64,000 nucleotides of DNA from Rhizobium chutanense (GTDB lineage: Bacteria > Pseudomonadota > Alphaproteobacteria > Rhizobiales > Rhizobiaceae). The DNA lies in contig NZ_NWSV01000008.1 in the NCBI RefSeq assembly GCF_002531935.1, positions 62,001-126,000 on the forward strand. Direction: 5' to 3'. The notes beneath the pieces are model-generated. The model searched no databases. It had not been told where the DNA came from and saw only the letters and a program-made list of their open reading frames with translations. Position numbers and translations under genes: made by a program. Each line of letters starts with the position of its first letter. Positions within the stretch are counted from its first letter, which is position 1. Shown here piece by piece: positions 10,063-17,505 of this stretch.

Positions 10063-10197
10063 CTCATTCCTGTGCTCGTCACAGGAATCCAGTGCGCCCA
10101 AATCCTTGGGCGCAAAAGGCTCTTTTTATTGAAGTATTGATTCATTCACGGCGCGGACGCGCCGTGGCTGGATTCCTGTGACGAGCACAGGAATGAA
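10063..10197. repeat. Palindromic intergenic repeat, copy A
   Basis: This 135-base element has inverted ends: CATTCCTGTGCTCGTCACAG (10065 onward) recurs in reverse complement ending at 10195. Inside are two more hairpins, GCGCCCAA/TTGGGCGC (about 10094-10112) and CACGGCGC/GCGCCGTG. A second copy lies at 34854-34988 in opposite orientation. It sits between the bluB riboswitch and the MFS gene and codes for nothing recognisable. It resembles rhizobial intergenic mosaic or REP-type elements; the family name was not verified. Confidence 0.88.
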
Positions 10198-10373
10198 GGA
10201 GGAGAGTTTATCGATAGACCGTTGAGGGCAAGCGACGAAACTGCGAATCCCCCGATCGCCAGTGAAGGGATGGTGAGAGGCGCACCGCCCGCCCCGCGTC
10301 GGTTTGAAGCGGCCAGGAAAACCCCTTCATCGACAGTTTCCATGGCCTTGTCGCCACCGAAGGCGTATGGACC

Positions 10374-11825
10374 ATGCAGTCCCTTGCAGCATCCCGGTTG
10401 CCCGTGCCTCGCCTCACGCCCATGATCCTTGCTGTCGCCCTGTTCATGGAACAGATGGATTCGACTGTGATCGCCACCAGCCTGCCGGCGATCGCAGCCG
10501 ATATCGGCACCTCGCCGGTCGCGTTGAAGCTCGCCGTCACCAGCTATCTCGTGGCGCTGGCGATATTCATTCCGATCAGCGGCTGGATGTCCGATCGTTT
10601 CGGCGCACGCAATGTCTTTCGCCTGGCGATTTTCGTCTTCATGATCGGCTCGGTCGCCTGCGCCTTTTCCAATTCGATCGCGGCCTTCGTCGTCTCACGG
10701 CTGATCCAGGGCGCCGGCGGCTCGATGATGACGCCGGTCAGCCGCTTGCTCCTGGTCCGAGGAACGCCGCGTAACGAACTCGTCAATGCCATGGCCTGGC
10801 TCACCATTCCCGCCCTGATCGGCCCGATCATGGGACCTCCGATCGGCGGTTTCCTCACCACCTATCTCACCTGGCACTGGATCTTCTGGATAAACGTCCC
10901 GATCGGCGTCGCCGGCATCATCCTCGTCACGCGTTTCCTGCCGGCGATCGAGCCGCGCAGTCCGCGGCCGATGGACTTTCCCGGATTCTTCCTTTGCGGC
11001 ATCGGCTTTTCCGGCTTCGTCTTCGGCCTGTCGGTCATCAGCCTGCCGGCCGTGCCCGTCGTCTACGGCTACGTCACGGTTGCGATCGGCATCCTTGCCG
11101 GCCTCCTCTATCTCCTGCATGCCCGCCGCGCCGCCTACCCGCTTCTCGATCCGAAAATGTTCCGCTATCCCCTGTTCCGGGCGGCGATCCTCGGCGCTTC
11201 GAACTTCCGCATGGGGCTCGGTGCCCTGCCCTTTCTGATGCCGCTCATGCTGCAACTCGGCTTCGGCCTGACGCCGCTGCAATCCGGTTCGGTCACCTTC
11301 GTCAGCGCGCTCGGCTCCATGGGATCGAAATTCGCCGCCTCGCGCACCTTCAATGCCTTCGGCTTCCGCACCGTCATATCGATCACCACTTTGCTGGCGG
11401 CGATCTTTCTCGGCATCAACGGGTTGTTCACCGCCGAAACGCCGCTGTTCCTGATCATGGCCTGCCTGCTGATCGGCGGTCTGTTCCGCTCCATGGCTTT
11501 CTCGGGCGTCAACGCCATGGCCTTCGGCGATGTCGACGATGCCGACAGCAGTCAGGCGACCGCAATCAACGCCGTGGCCCAGCGCATCTCCATGGCGATG
11601 GGTGTGGCGATCGCCGGCGGCATTCTTGAAATTTCCAGCAGCTTCCATGGTGGCAGGCTGCTGGTTTCGGATTTCCACATCGCCTTCTTCAGCGTCTCGG
11701 CAATTTCGGCCCTGGCCTGCATCACCTTCCTGCGCCTGCCGCGCGATGCCGGCGCGGAGCTGACGACGCGTCGCCGCAAACACCGGCAGGCCGAAGTCGA
11801 AGAGGCGATCGCGGAAAACAGCTGA
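10374..11825 (+). CDS. MFS multidrug efflux transporter, DHA2 (EmrB/QacA) type
   Basis: This 483-residue inner-membrane drug:proton antiporter has about 14 hydrophobic segments. DHA2 features are the helix-1 motif MEQMDSTVIATSLPAI (about 25-40), motif A variant GWMSDRFGARNVFRLAI (about 68-84), RLIQGAGGSMMTPVSRLL and motif C region IPALIGPIMGPPIGGFL. The last 25 residues are charged and cytoplasmic. No membrane-fusion (EmrA-type) partner is adjacent, so it may work without a periplasmic adaptor. No regulator is adjacent. Substrates are unknown. Confidence 0.9.
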   Translation: MQSLAASRLPVPRLTPMILAVALFMEQMDSTVIATSLPAIAADIGTSPVALKLAVTSYLVALAIFIPISGWMSDRFGARNVFRLAIFVFMIGSVACAFSNSIAAFVVSRLIQGAGGSMMTPVSRLLLVRGTPRNELVNAMAWLTIPALIGPIMGPPIGGFLTTYLTWHWIFWINVPIGVAGIILVTRFLPAIEPRSPRPMDFPGFFLCGIGFSGFVFGLSVISLPAVPVVYGYVTVAIGILAGLLYLLHARRAAYPLLDPKMFRYPLFRAAILGASNFRMGLGALPFLMPLMLQLGFGLTPLQSGSVTFVSALGSMGSKFAASRTFNAFGFRTVISITTLLAAIFLGINGLFTAETPLFLIMACLLIGGLFRSMAFSGVNAMAFGDVDDADSSQATAINAVAQRISMAMGVAIAGGILEISSSFHGGRLLVSDFHIAFFSVSAISALACITFLRLPRDAGAELTTRRRKHRQAEVEEAIAENS

Positions 11826-11949
11826 GAGAAGCCGATCTCCCGCGTGATAGCGAAATAACACGCATGCGCTCCGACACCCATTCCACTTTATGATTTATTC
11901 ACACCTCGCAGACACACTGCGTCTGCGCGTTTTGGGTCGCAAGGGGGAC

Positions 11950-12027
11950 ATGGGCATGAGTGCTCATGCTGCGACCGCCAGCGTGGATGCCCGTGTTGAT
12001 AGGCCGGTCGAGACCATTTCCGACTGA
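11950..12027 (+). CDS. Possible short leader ORF upstream of the chemoreceptor
   Basis: A 25-codon frame (or 23 codons from the second ATG at 11956, MSAHAATASVDARVDR...) is preceded by AAGGGGG at 11941-11947, the best ribosome binding site in this gap, and ends 24 bases before the chemoreceptor start. The start lies inside a perfect palindrome, GCATGAG-TG-CTCATGC (11954-11969), with outer arms GTCGCA/TGCGAC, so translation and RNA folding would compete. It could be a chance frame; expression is unproven. Confidence 0.3.
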   Translation: MGMSAHAATASVDARVDRPVETISD

Positions 12028-12051
12028 GCCGCGTTTCGAGGCCCCCGCGGC

Positions 12052-13926
12052 ATGTTCCGATTTTTAAAAACGATGCCCCTGACAGCCAAGCTGGCGGCGA
12101 TTATCGTTGCCGTCAACCTCTGCGGCATTTCCGCCTTTGCCACCTATACATGGATGTATGAAACCAAGGCGTTGATCGATGGCGCCAAGGCGAACTGGTC
12201 CAAGGATGTCGAGCAGTTTGCGTCCCTGGCTGCCGGCGGCGTGAAATGGGGCAAGGCGAACGCCGTTCGCGAGGCCTATTCGCTCTACCGCGACGATCCC
12301 TCGCTCGACCTTGTTCAGTTTGCCGCCTTCAACGCTGAACCTGCCGCCGTCGATACGTGGACGCGCGACGGTATCGACGGCTTGCCGGCAACGGCCGATC
12401 TGGCAAAGGACCTCAGCGCCAAACCCGAAAAAACCACGATCGATGACAGCGGGATATCTGCCGGCGTCGTGACGATCATCGCGCCGCTTCCGCTGGATAA
12501 GGCCGGCAAGGCGACCGGCTACGTGGTGACGAACTGGTCGATCGAAAAGATCGCTGCCGAAGTCAAGCAGAAGGTGCTGATTTCGCTGCTGACGCAGTTC
12601 GTCATCACCGCCATGGCCGTTGTCGCTTTTCTTCTCGCCATGCGCAGCCTCGTCGGCCGGCCCCTCAGGATTCTCAGCGAAAGGATCAGCGCCTTGCAGA
12701 AAGGCGATCTGGCCTCTCCCGTCACCTACCGGGAAAATGGCGATGAGATCGGCTTCCTGGCGCGTGCCTTGGAAGTTTTCCGCAACGAGGCGATTGCCAA
12801 GATCGAAAGAGAGCAGGCCGCTGCCGAGCAGAGCGCCTCGTTCGACGCCGAACGCGCACGCAACACCTTGCTGACGGAAGAGGCCAGCAACGCTCAGCGG
12901 CTGGTGATGACAGCGCTAGCAAATGAATTGGAAAAGCTTGCCGCCGGCGATTTCTCGATACAGCTCGCCGATCTCGGTCCTGAGTTCGACAAATTGCGGC
13001 AGGATTTCAACAACATGGTCCAGGCGGTCGCCGCCGCGCTGACGGAGATCAAGACTGCCTCCGTCGCGGTTGAAGGCGGGTCGAGCGAGCTGGCGTCCTC
13101 CGCCGATCAGCTCGCCAGGCGGACAGAGCAACAGGCCGCCGCCCTCGAACAGACCGCCGCAGCCCTCGATGAGGTGACGACCACGGTCAGAACGTCGTCT
13201 GAGCGGGCCGAAAGTGCCGGCAAGCTGGTCGAGGAAACCAAGCGCAGCGCCCATGTCTCGGCAACGGTGGTACGCGATGCGATCGGAGCAATGGACAGGA
13301 TCCAGACCTCGTCGAGCCAGATCGGCCGCATTATCGGCGTCATCGATGAAATCGCTTTCCAGACGAACCTGCTGGCGCTGAACGCCGGCGTCGAGGCGGC
13401 ACGCGCCGGCGAAGCCGGCAAGGGTTTTGCGGTCGTCGCGCAGGAAGTGCGGGAACTCGCCCAGCGCTCCGCCAATGCGGCAAAGGAAATCAAGAACCTG
13501 ATCAACGTATCCGGCCAGGAAGTGGCGGCCGGCGTCGGGCTGGTGAACGAGACCGGCGATGCCCTGTTGAAGATCGAGGAGCAGATCAACCGCATCAGCG
13601 ACAGCATCGCCTCGATCGTCCAGTCCTATCGCGAACAGGCGACGGGCCTGCAGGAAATCAACGGTGCGATCAACCAGATGGATCAGGCGACGCAGCAGAA
13701 TGCGGCGATGGTCGAGGAAACCAACGCGGCCTGCCAGGAACTGCGCATGCAGGGACGCCTTCTGCAGGACGCGGCCGGCCGGTTCACCGTCGCCGTCTCT
13801 GCCGCCAGCCAGCCCAAATCCGCTCAACCCGTTCGTCAACCTCGCCCGGAACAGAGGAGCTTTTCGCAGCGCCATGCGGGTAACGCCGCCGTCGCCGCCT
13901 CTCCCGGCGCCTGGGAAGAGTTCTGA
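12052..13926 (+). CDS. Methyl-accepting chemotaxis protein
   Basis: This 624-residue chemoreceptor has TM1 at about 10-32, a periplasmic sensor region of about 150 residues and TM2 at about 183-205. A HAMP domain follows (RPLRILSERISALQKGD), then a second HAMP-like segment near 290-340 and the signalling domain, whose hairpin tip reads DEIAFQTNLLALNAGVEAAR. The C-terminus ends AWEEF, matching the xWxxF pentapeptide that tethers CheR/CheB, so it is likely a high-abundance, adaptation-competent receptor. No che genes are nearby. The ligand is unknown. The exported sensor-like protein at 13988 follows directly. Confidence 0.94.
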   Translation: MFRFLKTMPLTAKLAAIIVAVNLCGISAFATYTWMYETKALIDGAKANWSKDVEQFASLAAGGVKWGKANAVREAYSLYRDDPSLDLVQFAAFNAEPAAVDTWTRDGIDGLPATADLAKDLSAKPEKTTIDDSGISAGVVTIIAPLPLDKAGKATGYVVTNWSIEKIAAEVKQKVLISLLTQFVITAMAVVAFLLAMRSLVGRPLRILSERISALQKGDLASPVTYRENGDEIGFLARALEVFRNEAIAKIEREQAAAEQSASFDAERARNTLLTEEASNAQRLVMTALANELEKLAAGDFSIQLADLGPEFDKLRQDFNNMVQAVAAALTEIKTASVAVEGGSSELASSADQLARRTEQQAAALEQTAAALDEVTTTVRTSSERAESAGKLVEETKRSAHVSATVVRDAIGAMDRIQTSSSQIGRIIGVIDEIAFQTNLLALNAGVEAARAGEAGKGFAVVAQEVRELAQRSANAAKEIKNLINVSGQEVAAGVGLVNETGDALLKIEEQINRISDSIASIVQSYREQATGLQEINGAINQMDQATQQNAAMVEETNAACQELRMQGRLLQDAAGRFTVAVSAASQPKSAQPVRQPRPEQRSFSQRHAGNAAVAASPGAWEEF

Positions 13927-13987
13927 CGCCAACTTCGTTCGATAAGCCTTTAATCCTCAACACCCAAAAATCGGGAAGGGAACAGAT

Positions 13988-14569
13988 ATGAAGAAAGTTA
14001 TGACCGCATTGCTTTTGGCCTGTACGGCAGTCGCCATGCCTATGGGCGTATCCATGGCGCAGGATGCGAAGCTTGCTCCGATCGCCGACTACGTGACGAG
14101 CGACATCAAACCCTGGCTGAACGACCTTGCGATCATCGAGGCCATCAAGGCGCAGAATGCCGCAAACGCCAATCTCAGCCAGTCCGATATCGACGCCCTC
14201 GACAAGAAGTGGCGCGCCGAGGTCGATGGTTCCGACCATTCGATGATCGACGGCGTGCTCGGCAATGCGCTGTCGAAATTCCTGCAAGAAAAGAAGGCTG
14301 CGTCCAACGGCAAGATTGCCGAGATCTTCGTCATGGATGCAAAGGGGCTGAATGTCGGCCAAAGCGATCCCACCTCCGACTACTGGCAGGGCGACGAGGG
14401 CAAGTTCCAGAAATCCTTCGGTGCCGGCAAGGACGCCGTCTTCGTCGATGAGATCGAAAAGGACGAATCGACCCAGACGCTGCAGTCGCAGGCAAGCGTC
14501 ACGATTTCAGACGAGAAGGGAACGCCGATCGGCGCCATCACCGTCGGCGTCAACGTCGACGCTCTCTGA
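13988..14569 (+). CDS. Exported stand-alone PDC/Cache-like protein
   Basis: This 193-residue protein has a signal peptide (MKKVMTALLLACTAVAMPMG..SMAQ) and no other membrane segment. The mature part has a Cache/PDC-like pattern: helix APIADYVTSDIKPWLND, then IAEIFVMDAKGLNVGQSDPTSDYWQGDEGKFQKSF, VFVDEIEKDES and a final strand PIGAITVGVNV. Such domains are normally the extracytoplasmic half of chemoreceptors or kinases; here it is free in the periplasm. It lies 61 bases after the chemoreceptor on the same strand and ahead of a strong terminator, so co-transcription is likely. A role as ligand-binding partner of that receptor is inference. Confidence 0.78.
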   Translation: MKKVMTALLLACTAVAMPMGVSMAQDAKLAPIADYVTSDIKPWLNDLAIIEAIKAQNAANANLSQSDIDALDKKWRAEVDGSDHSMIDGVLGNALSKFLQEKKAASNGKIAEIFVMDAKGLNVGQSDPTSDYWQGDEGKFQKSFGAGKDAVFVDEIEKDESTQTLQSQASVTISDEKGTPIGAITVGVNVDAL

Positions 14570-14585
14570 TCTCAGATTCTGCGTT

Positions 14586-14622
14586 CATATCGCCCGAAAG
14601 CAGCGCGCTTTCGGGCGATATG
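14586..14622 (+). terminator. Strong hairpin terminator
   Basis: Perfect 16-base arms (14586-14601 and 14607-14622, CATATCGCCCGAAAGC and its complement) with a 5-base loop follow the exported sensor-like gene. The T-tract after it (CTTGTT) is weak, so it may also act as a 3' stability element. Confidence 0.75.
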
Positions 14623-14725
14623 CTTGTTGCCTCTCCGCGGGAGCGATTGGTCGTCCCGCAGCAGCCGGATTCTCAAGCCGCAAATTCCGCGTGACATCAC
14701 GCGATTGCGACGCTACACCAGCCTG

Positions 14726-14800
14726 ATGTCGACCACTTCGATCTACGCCTCGCGATTTTATTGGTACCGCTGCTCAGAGCGGATGCGGGTCTATGCGTAA
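14726..14800 (+). CDS. Leader peptide of the DAHP synthase attenuator
   Basis: This 24-codon frame begins MSTTSIYASR, continues with the consecutive codons TTT TAT TGG TAC (Phe-Tyr-Trp-Tyr, 14756-14767) and ends in TAA at 14798. A run of all three aromatic amino acids, the end products of the pathway, directly upstream of the first enzyme of that pathway marks it as a regulatory leader. The ribosome binding site is weak. Stalling at these codons would leave the downstream RNA segment 14778-14790 free. Confidence 0.75.
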   Translation: MSTTSIYASRFYWYRCSERMRVYA

Positions 14801-14856
14801 CTGAAGTCGACGCGACGACAACCCGAACAGCCGCTAGTCTACCTGGCGGCTTTTTT
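14767..14856 (+). promoter_or_regulatory. Transcription attenuator of aroG (antiterminator/terminator)
   Basis: Four segments can be drawn. Segment 1 CCGCT (14767-14771) pairs with AGCGG (14778-14782). Alternatively GCGG (14779-14782) and CGGGT (14786-14790) pair with CCGC (14831-14834) and ACCCG (14821-14825), forming an antiterminator. The terminator is AGCCGCTAG (14829-14837) with CTGGCGGCT (14843-14851), followed by six T. The antiterminator uses the 5' arm of the terminator, so the two are mutually exclusive. Stalling on the aromatic codons covers segment 1 and favours read-through. Confidence 0.8.
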
Positions 14857-14891
14857 GTTCCGCGCGGGTATGACCAAACAGGAGCCATACC

Positions 14892-15959
14892 GTGTCCGAT
14901 ACTATTGATGATCTGCGAATTCTCGAGATCACCCCGCTGACCAAACCCGCCGATATCATTGCGGAAATCCACCGCGACGCTGTTGTCACCGAGACCGTGA
15001 CCAGCAATCGCGATGCGATCCATAAAATTCTCCAGGGCGACGACGATCGCTTGGTCGTCGTCATCGGCCCCTGCTCCATCCATGACCCCGTTGCCGCCCG
15101 GGACTATGCCGCGCGGCTTCGGGAGCAGCGACAGCGCTTCTCCGACGATCTGGAAATCGTCATGCGCGTCTATTTCGAAAAGCCCCGGACCACAGTCGGC
15201 TGGAAGGGACTGATAAACGACCCGCATCTCGATGGCAGCTACCGCATCGAGGAAGGCTTGAGGATTGCCAGACGCCTACTGCTCGACATCAATGCCATGG
15301 AGCTTCCGGCCGGTGTCGAATTCCTCGACACGATCACGCCGCAATATATCGCCGACCTCGTCAGCTGGGGCGCGATCGGCGCCCGCACGACCGAAAGCCA
15401 GATCCATCGCCAGCTCGCCTCCGGCCTCTCCTGCCCGATCGGCTTCAAGAACGGCACCGATGGCAGCGCCCGCGTCGCCCTCGATGCGATCCTGGCCGCC
15501 TCGCAGCCGCATCATTTCCCCGCCGTCACCAAGGACGGACAGGCGGCGATCGCCTCGACGAGGGGCAACGAGGACTGCCACATCATCCTGCGCGGCGGCA
15601 AACAGCCGAATTATGAGGCGACCGATGTCGAAGCGGTCACCAGCGAAGCCGTCAAACTCGGCGTCGCCCCGCGCATCCTCATCGATGCCAGCCATGCCAA
15701 CAGCGGCAAGGACCCGATGAACCAGCCCCGCGTCGTCAAATCCGTCGCCGCGCAGATCGCCGCCGGAAACGGCGACATCAAGGGCATGATGATCGAAAGC
15801 AACCTCGTCGCCGGCCGCCAGGATCTCATTCCCGGCAAGCCGCTGGTCTACGGCCAGTCGATCACCGACGGCTGCATCGATTGGGACATGTCGATTACGA
15901 CGCTGGAAGACCTGGCAAAATCCGCCCGCGAGCGGCGCAAGGCAGCTGTCGCTGCCTGA
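14892..15959 (+). CDS. aroG: 3-deoxy-7-phosphoheptulonate (DAHP) synthase, class I
   Basis: This 355-residue class I (AroFGH-type) enzyme condenses phosphoenolpyruvate and erythrose 4-phosphate in the first step of the shikimate pathway. Motifs are VVVIGPCSIHD (about 57-67), RVYFEKPRTTVGWKGL, GARTTESQIHRQLASGLS, GFKNGTDGS, ILRGGKQPNY and the metal-site DASHANSGKDP (about 265-275). The start is GTG with AGGAG 7 bases upstream. It is a single gene under an aromatic-amino-acid attenuator. A class II isozyme is encoded at 23383-24756. The isozyme letter used in this genus was not verified. Confidence 0.93.
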   Translation: MSDTIDDLRILEITPLTKPADIIAEIHRDAVVTETVTSNRDAIHKILQGDDDRLVVVIGPCSIHDPVAARDYAARLREQRQRFSDDLEIVMRVYFEKPRTTVGWKGLINDPHLDGSYRIEEGLRIARRLLLDINAMELPAGVEFLDTITPQYIADLVSWGAIGARTTESQIHRQLASGLSCPIGFKNGTDGSARVALDAILAASQPHHFPAVTKDGQAAIASTRGNEDCHIILRGGKQPNYEATDVEAVTSEAVKLGVAPRILIDASHANSGKDPMNQPRVVKSVAAQIAAGNGDIKGMMIESNLVAGRQDLIPGKPLVYGQSITDGCIDWDMSITTLEDLAKSARERRKAAVAA

Positions 15960-16248
15960 TTGGCCGCATCAGTTGCCCGAGACAAACCTCGCCGCCCATT
16001 CACAGGGCGGTGAGGGTGTCCCCCTGTCCCATCTGCCTCTACTGGTAGAGGCGAAGATCATGGGCCTCGCTCATAGCTCCGACAGCCTCGGCGCTCTGCC
16101 GACCAGGCGGAGACGAACGGCCATACCGGATTCTATGAGAATGGCCGCACTGTGCATGCCCGCCACCGTCGGTCTGGCGACGCTCGGGCTCGTGCCGGCA
16201 ACTGGATCGAGGTCGAACACCCCGTAGAGCTGAACGATTGGGCCGGCA
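15960..16248. other. Intergenic stretch, no supported gene
   Basis: These 289 bases after aroG hold short frames on both strands without recognisable domains or good ribosome binding sites. The sequence looks like degraded coding DNA, but I cannot name a parent gene. Confidence 0.35.
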
Positions 16249-16728
16249 TCAAGGCCGGCGCTGCTGTAAAAAGTCAAGCTCATCGGGGAATTTTGAGTAG
16301 TTACAATTGTTCAATGAAAAGAAGGACACGTCGCTGTTTATTTTGTTGGCCGAAAGTTCCCACTCAAAGGTGTCATGGCCACCCATCCCAGTTGTCAAAG
16401 CCATTATGCTTAGCTCAAACATCCTTTCCGGAGGAGGATAAGGGACACCATACAATATCGCCTCCTTATCGGTGAAGGCGCCCTTGATAACCCTCTTGAT
16501 CTCTAAGTCGACCCGTATCATCCGTTTCGGAAAATCTCGGGGGAGCAACAGACCGGACTCTCCGATCGAGAGCGATTTCACGCGTGCCTCGACCACGATC
16601 TTGGCATTCGCCAGCGTATTTCCGCGACAGGGAGGCGTTGCCGCTGCCATACCTGGAAAGCAAAGCATCAGTACAAGAACTATCTGCATACGGAGTCGCA
16701 TAGCTGAAATTACAGGCATATTCGGCAT
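16249..16728 (-). CDS. Hypothetical exported protein
   Basis: This 159-residue protein begins with a short n-region and a signal peptide (MRLRMQIVLVLMLCFPGMAAA) cleaved near TPPCRG. The mature part of about 125 residues is mostly beta-prone (KIVVEARVKSLSIG, MIRVDLEIKRVIKGAFTDKEAILYG) and has two cysteines (CRG, NNCNYS). I do not recognise the family. ATG 16728 has GGGGA 5 bases upstream and is preferred to ATG 16740. Base composition is more AT-rich than in neighbouring genes, suggesting acquired DNA. It lies beside a MITE-like element. Confidence 0.6.
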   Translation of the reverse strand: MPNMPVISAMRLRMQIVLVLMLCFPGMAAATPPCRGNTLANAKIVVEARVKSLSIGESGLLLPRDFPKRMIRVDLEIKRVIKGAFTDKEAILYGVPYPPPERMFELSIMALTTGMGGHDTFEWELSANKINSDVSFFSLNNCNYSKFPDELDFLQQRRP

Positions 16729-16862
16729 CGATTTCCCCATTTATGGCCAATGCCTATTTCAGAACGATTGCGTGAGGCTTTATCATGATGCCCGACCTCG
16801 ATAAAACGCGCTCGATTGCGATCGAGACGCTAAACAAAGGCGGGCCTACCCTAGCGCCTCTC

Positions 16863-16995
16863 ATAGTGCCGCCAGGGGGATCGCTTCAGGTTAATTTCGG
16901 CTAACGAAGTGCTGGACATCGCCGGCGCAGGATCAACCAAAGGCCGCCAGAATTGACCCCTCAGTAACCTGAAGCGATTGCCCTGATAGTGCCGC
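16863..16995. mobile_element. MITE-like element with 21-bp TIRs and 10-bp target duplication
   Basis: The element spans about 16873-16985 (113 bases). Its ends are inverted repeats of 21 bases matching at 19 positions; the inner 14 bases, ATCGCTTCAGGTTA and its complement, are perfect. It is bracketed by the direct repeat ATAGTGCCGC at 16863-16872 and 16986-16995, as left by transposition. The interior has no gene. A transposase in trans would be needed; the IS family is not identified. Confidence 0.75.
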
Positions 16996-17001
16996 CTTTA
17001 C

Positions 17002-17385
17002 CTATTGACCGTCACGGGATCTGAGTTCAAGGATCGAGGTTCCGGAAACTAGCTTGTCGATTGTTTCCTTGCTTTCAGTACGCGTGGCATTTGCAGGTAT
17101 TGGAATCTGGAGCGGTTTTCCGAAAAATAGAAGCGGGTCCATGATATGCGGCGATGAGACAACGTTTTTGTTGACTAGGACATCTATGTCCGTACCGACC
17201 TGGCGCCGGGTGAATTTTGACAAATCCTTCGAGCTGGCCAGCGTAAGAGTTAGCATAATTTGGTCGCCCATGTTGGACGGCGCGACCTCTCCGCCCGCGA
17301 CCAATATTTTGACCGTTTCTGCAGCGGCCAAACTCACCCATGCGACTGAGCACGAAAAGACGAGTGTGGCTATAATTGCTTTCAT
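17002..17385 (-). CDS. Hypothetical exported protein with SecD-P1-head-like region
   Basis: This 127-residue protein has a signal peptide (MKAIIATLVFSCSVAWVSLAAAE). The mature segment LTLASSKDLSKFTRRQVGTDIDVLVNKNVVSSPHIMDPLLFFGKPLQI follows the pattern of the SecD periplasmic P1 head domain (F..T...vG..v.i..n..v.s.P.I), but the SecD membrane part is absent. Isolated proteins of this kind occur as small exported proteins of unknown role. The start is uncertain: ATG 17427 is an alternative, and neither has a strong ribosome binding site. It shares the AT-richer patch with the gene at 16249. Confidence 0.6.
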   Translation of the reverse strand: MKAIIATLVFSCSVAWVSLAAAETVKILVAGGEVAPSNMGDQIMLTLTLASSKDLSKFTRRQVGTDIDVLVNKNVVSSPHIMDPLLFFGKPLQIPIPANATRTESKETIDKLVSGTSILELRSRDGQ

Positions 17386-17505
17386 TCCATTTTTCGCTGC
17401 AGTTTTGATCACAGCTTTCCCGATCATGCTTGATACGCAACGTCTACAGTGAAGCCGCAAAGCCGTCATGCTACCGCCCCCTCATCAAATGGCGGTGCGC
17501 GGCTC

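Noticed and set aside
15973..16283. Short overlapping frames on both strands after aroG as candidate genes
   Set aside because: No ribosome binding sites, no hydrophobic or domain pattern, and both frames compete for the same DNA. Kept only as an uncharacterised stretch.
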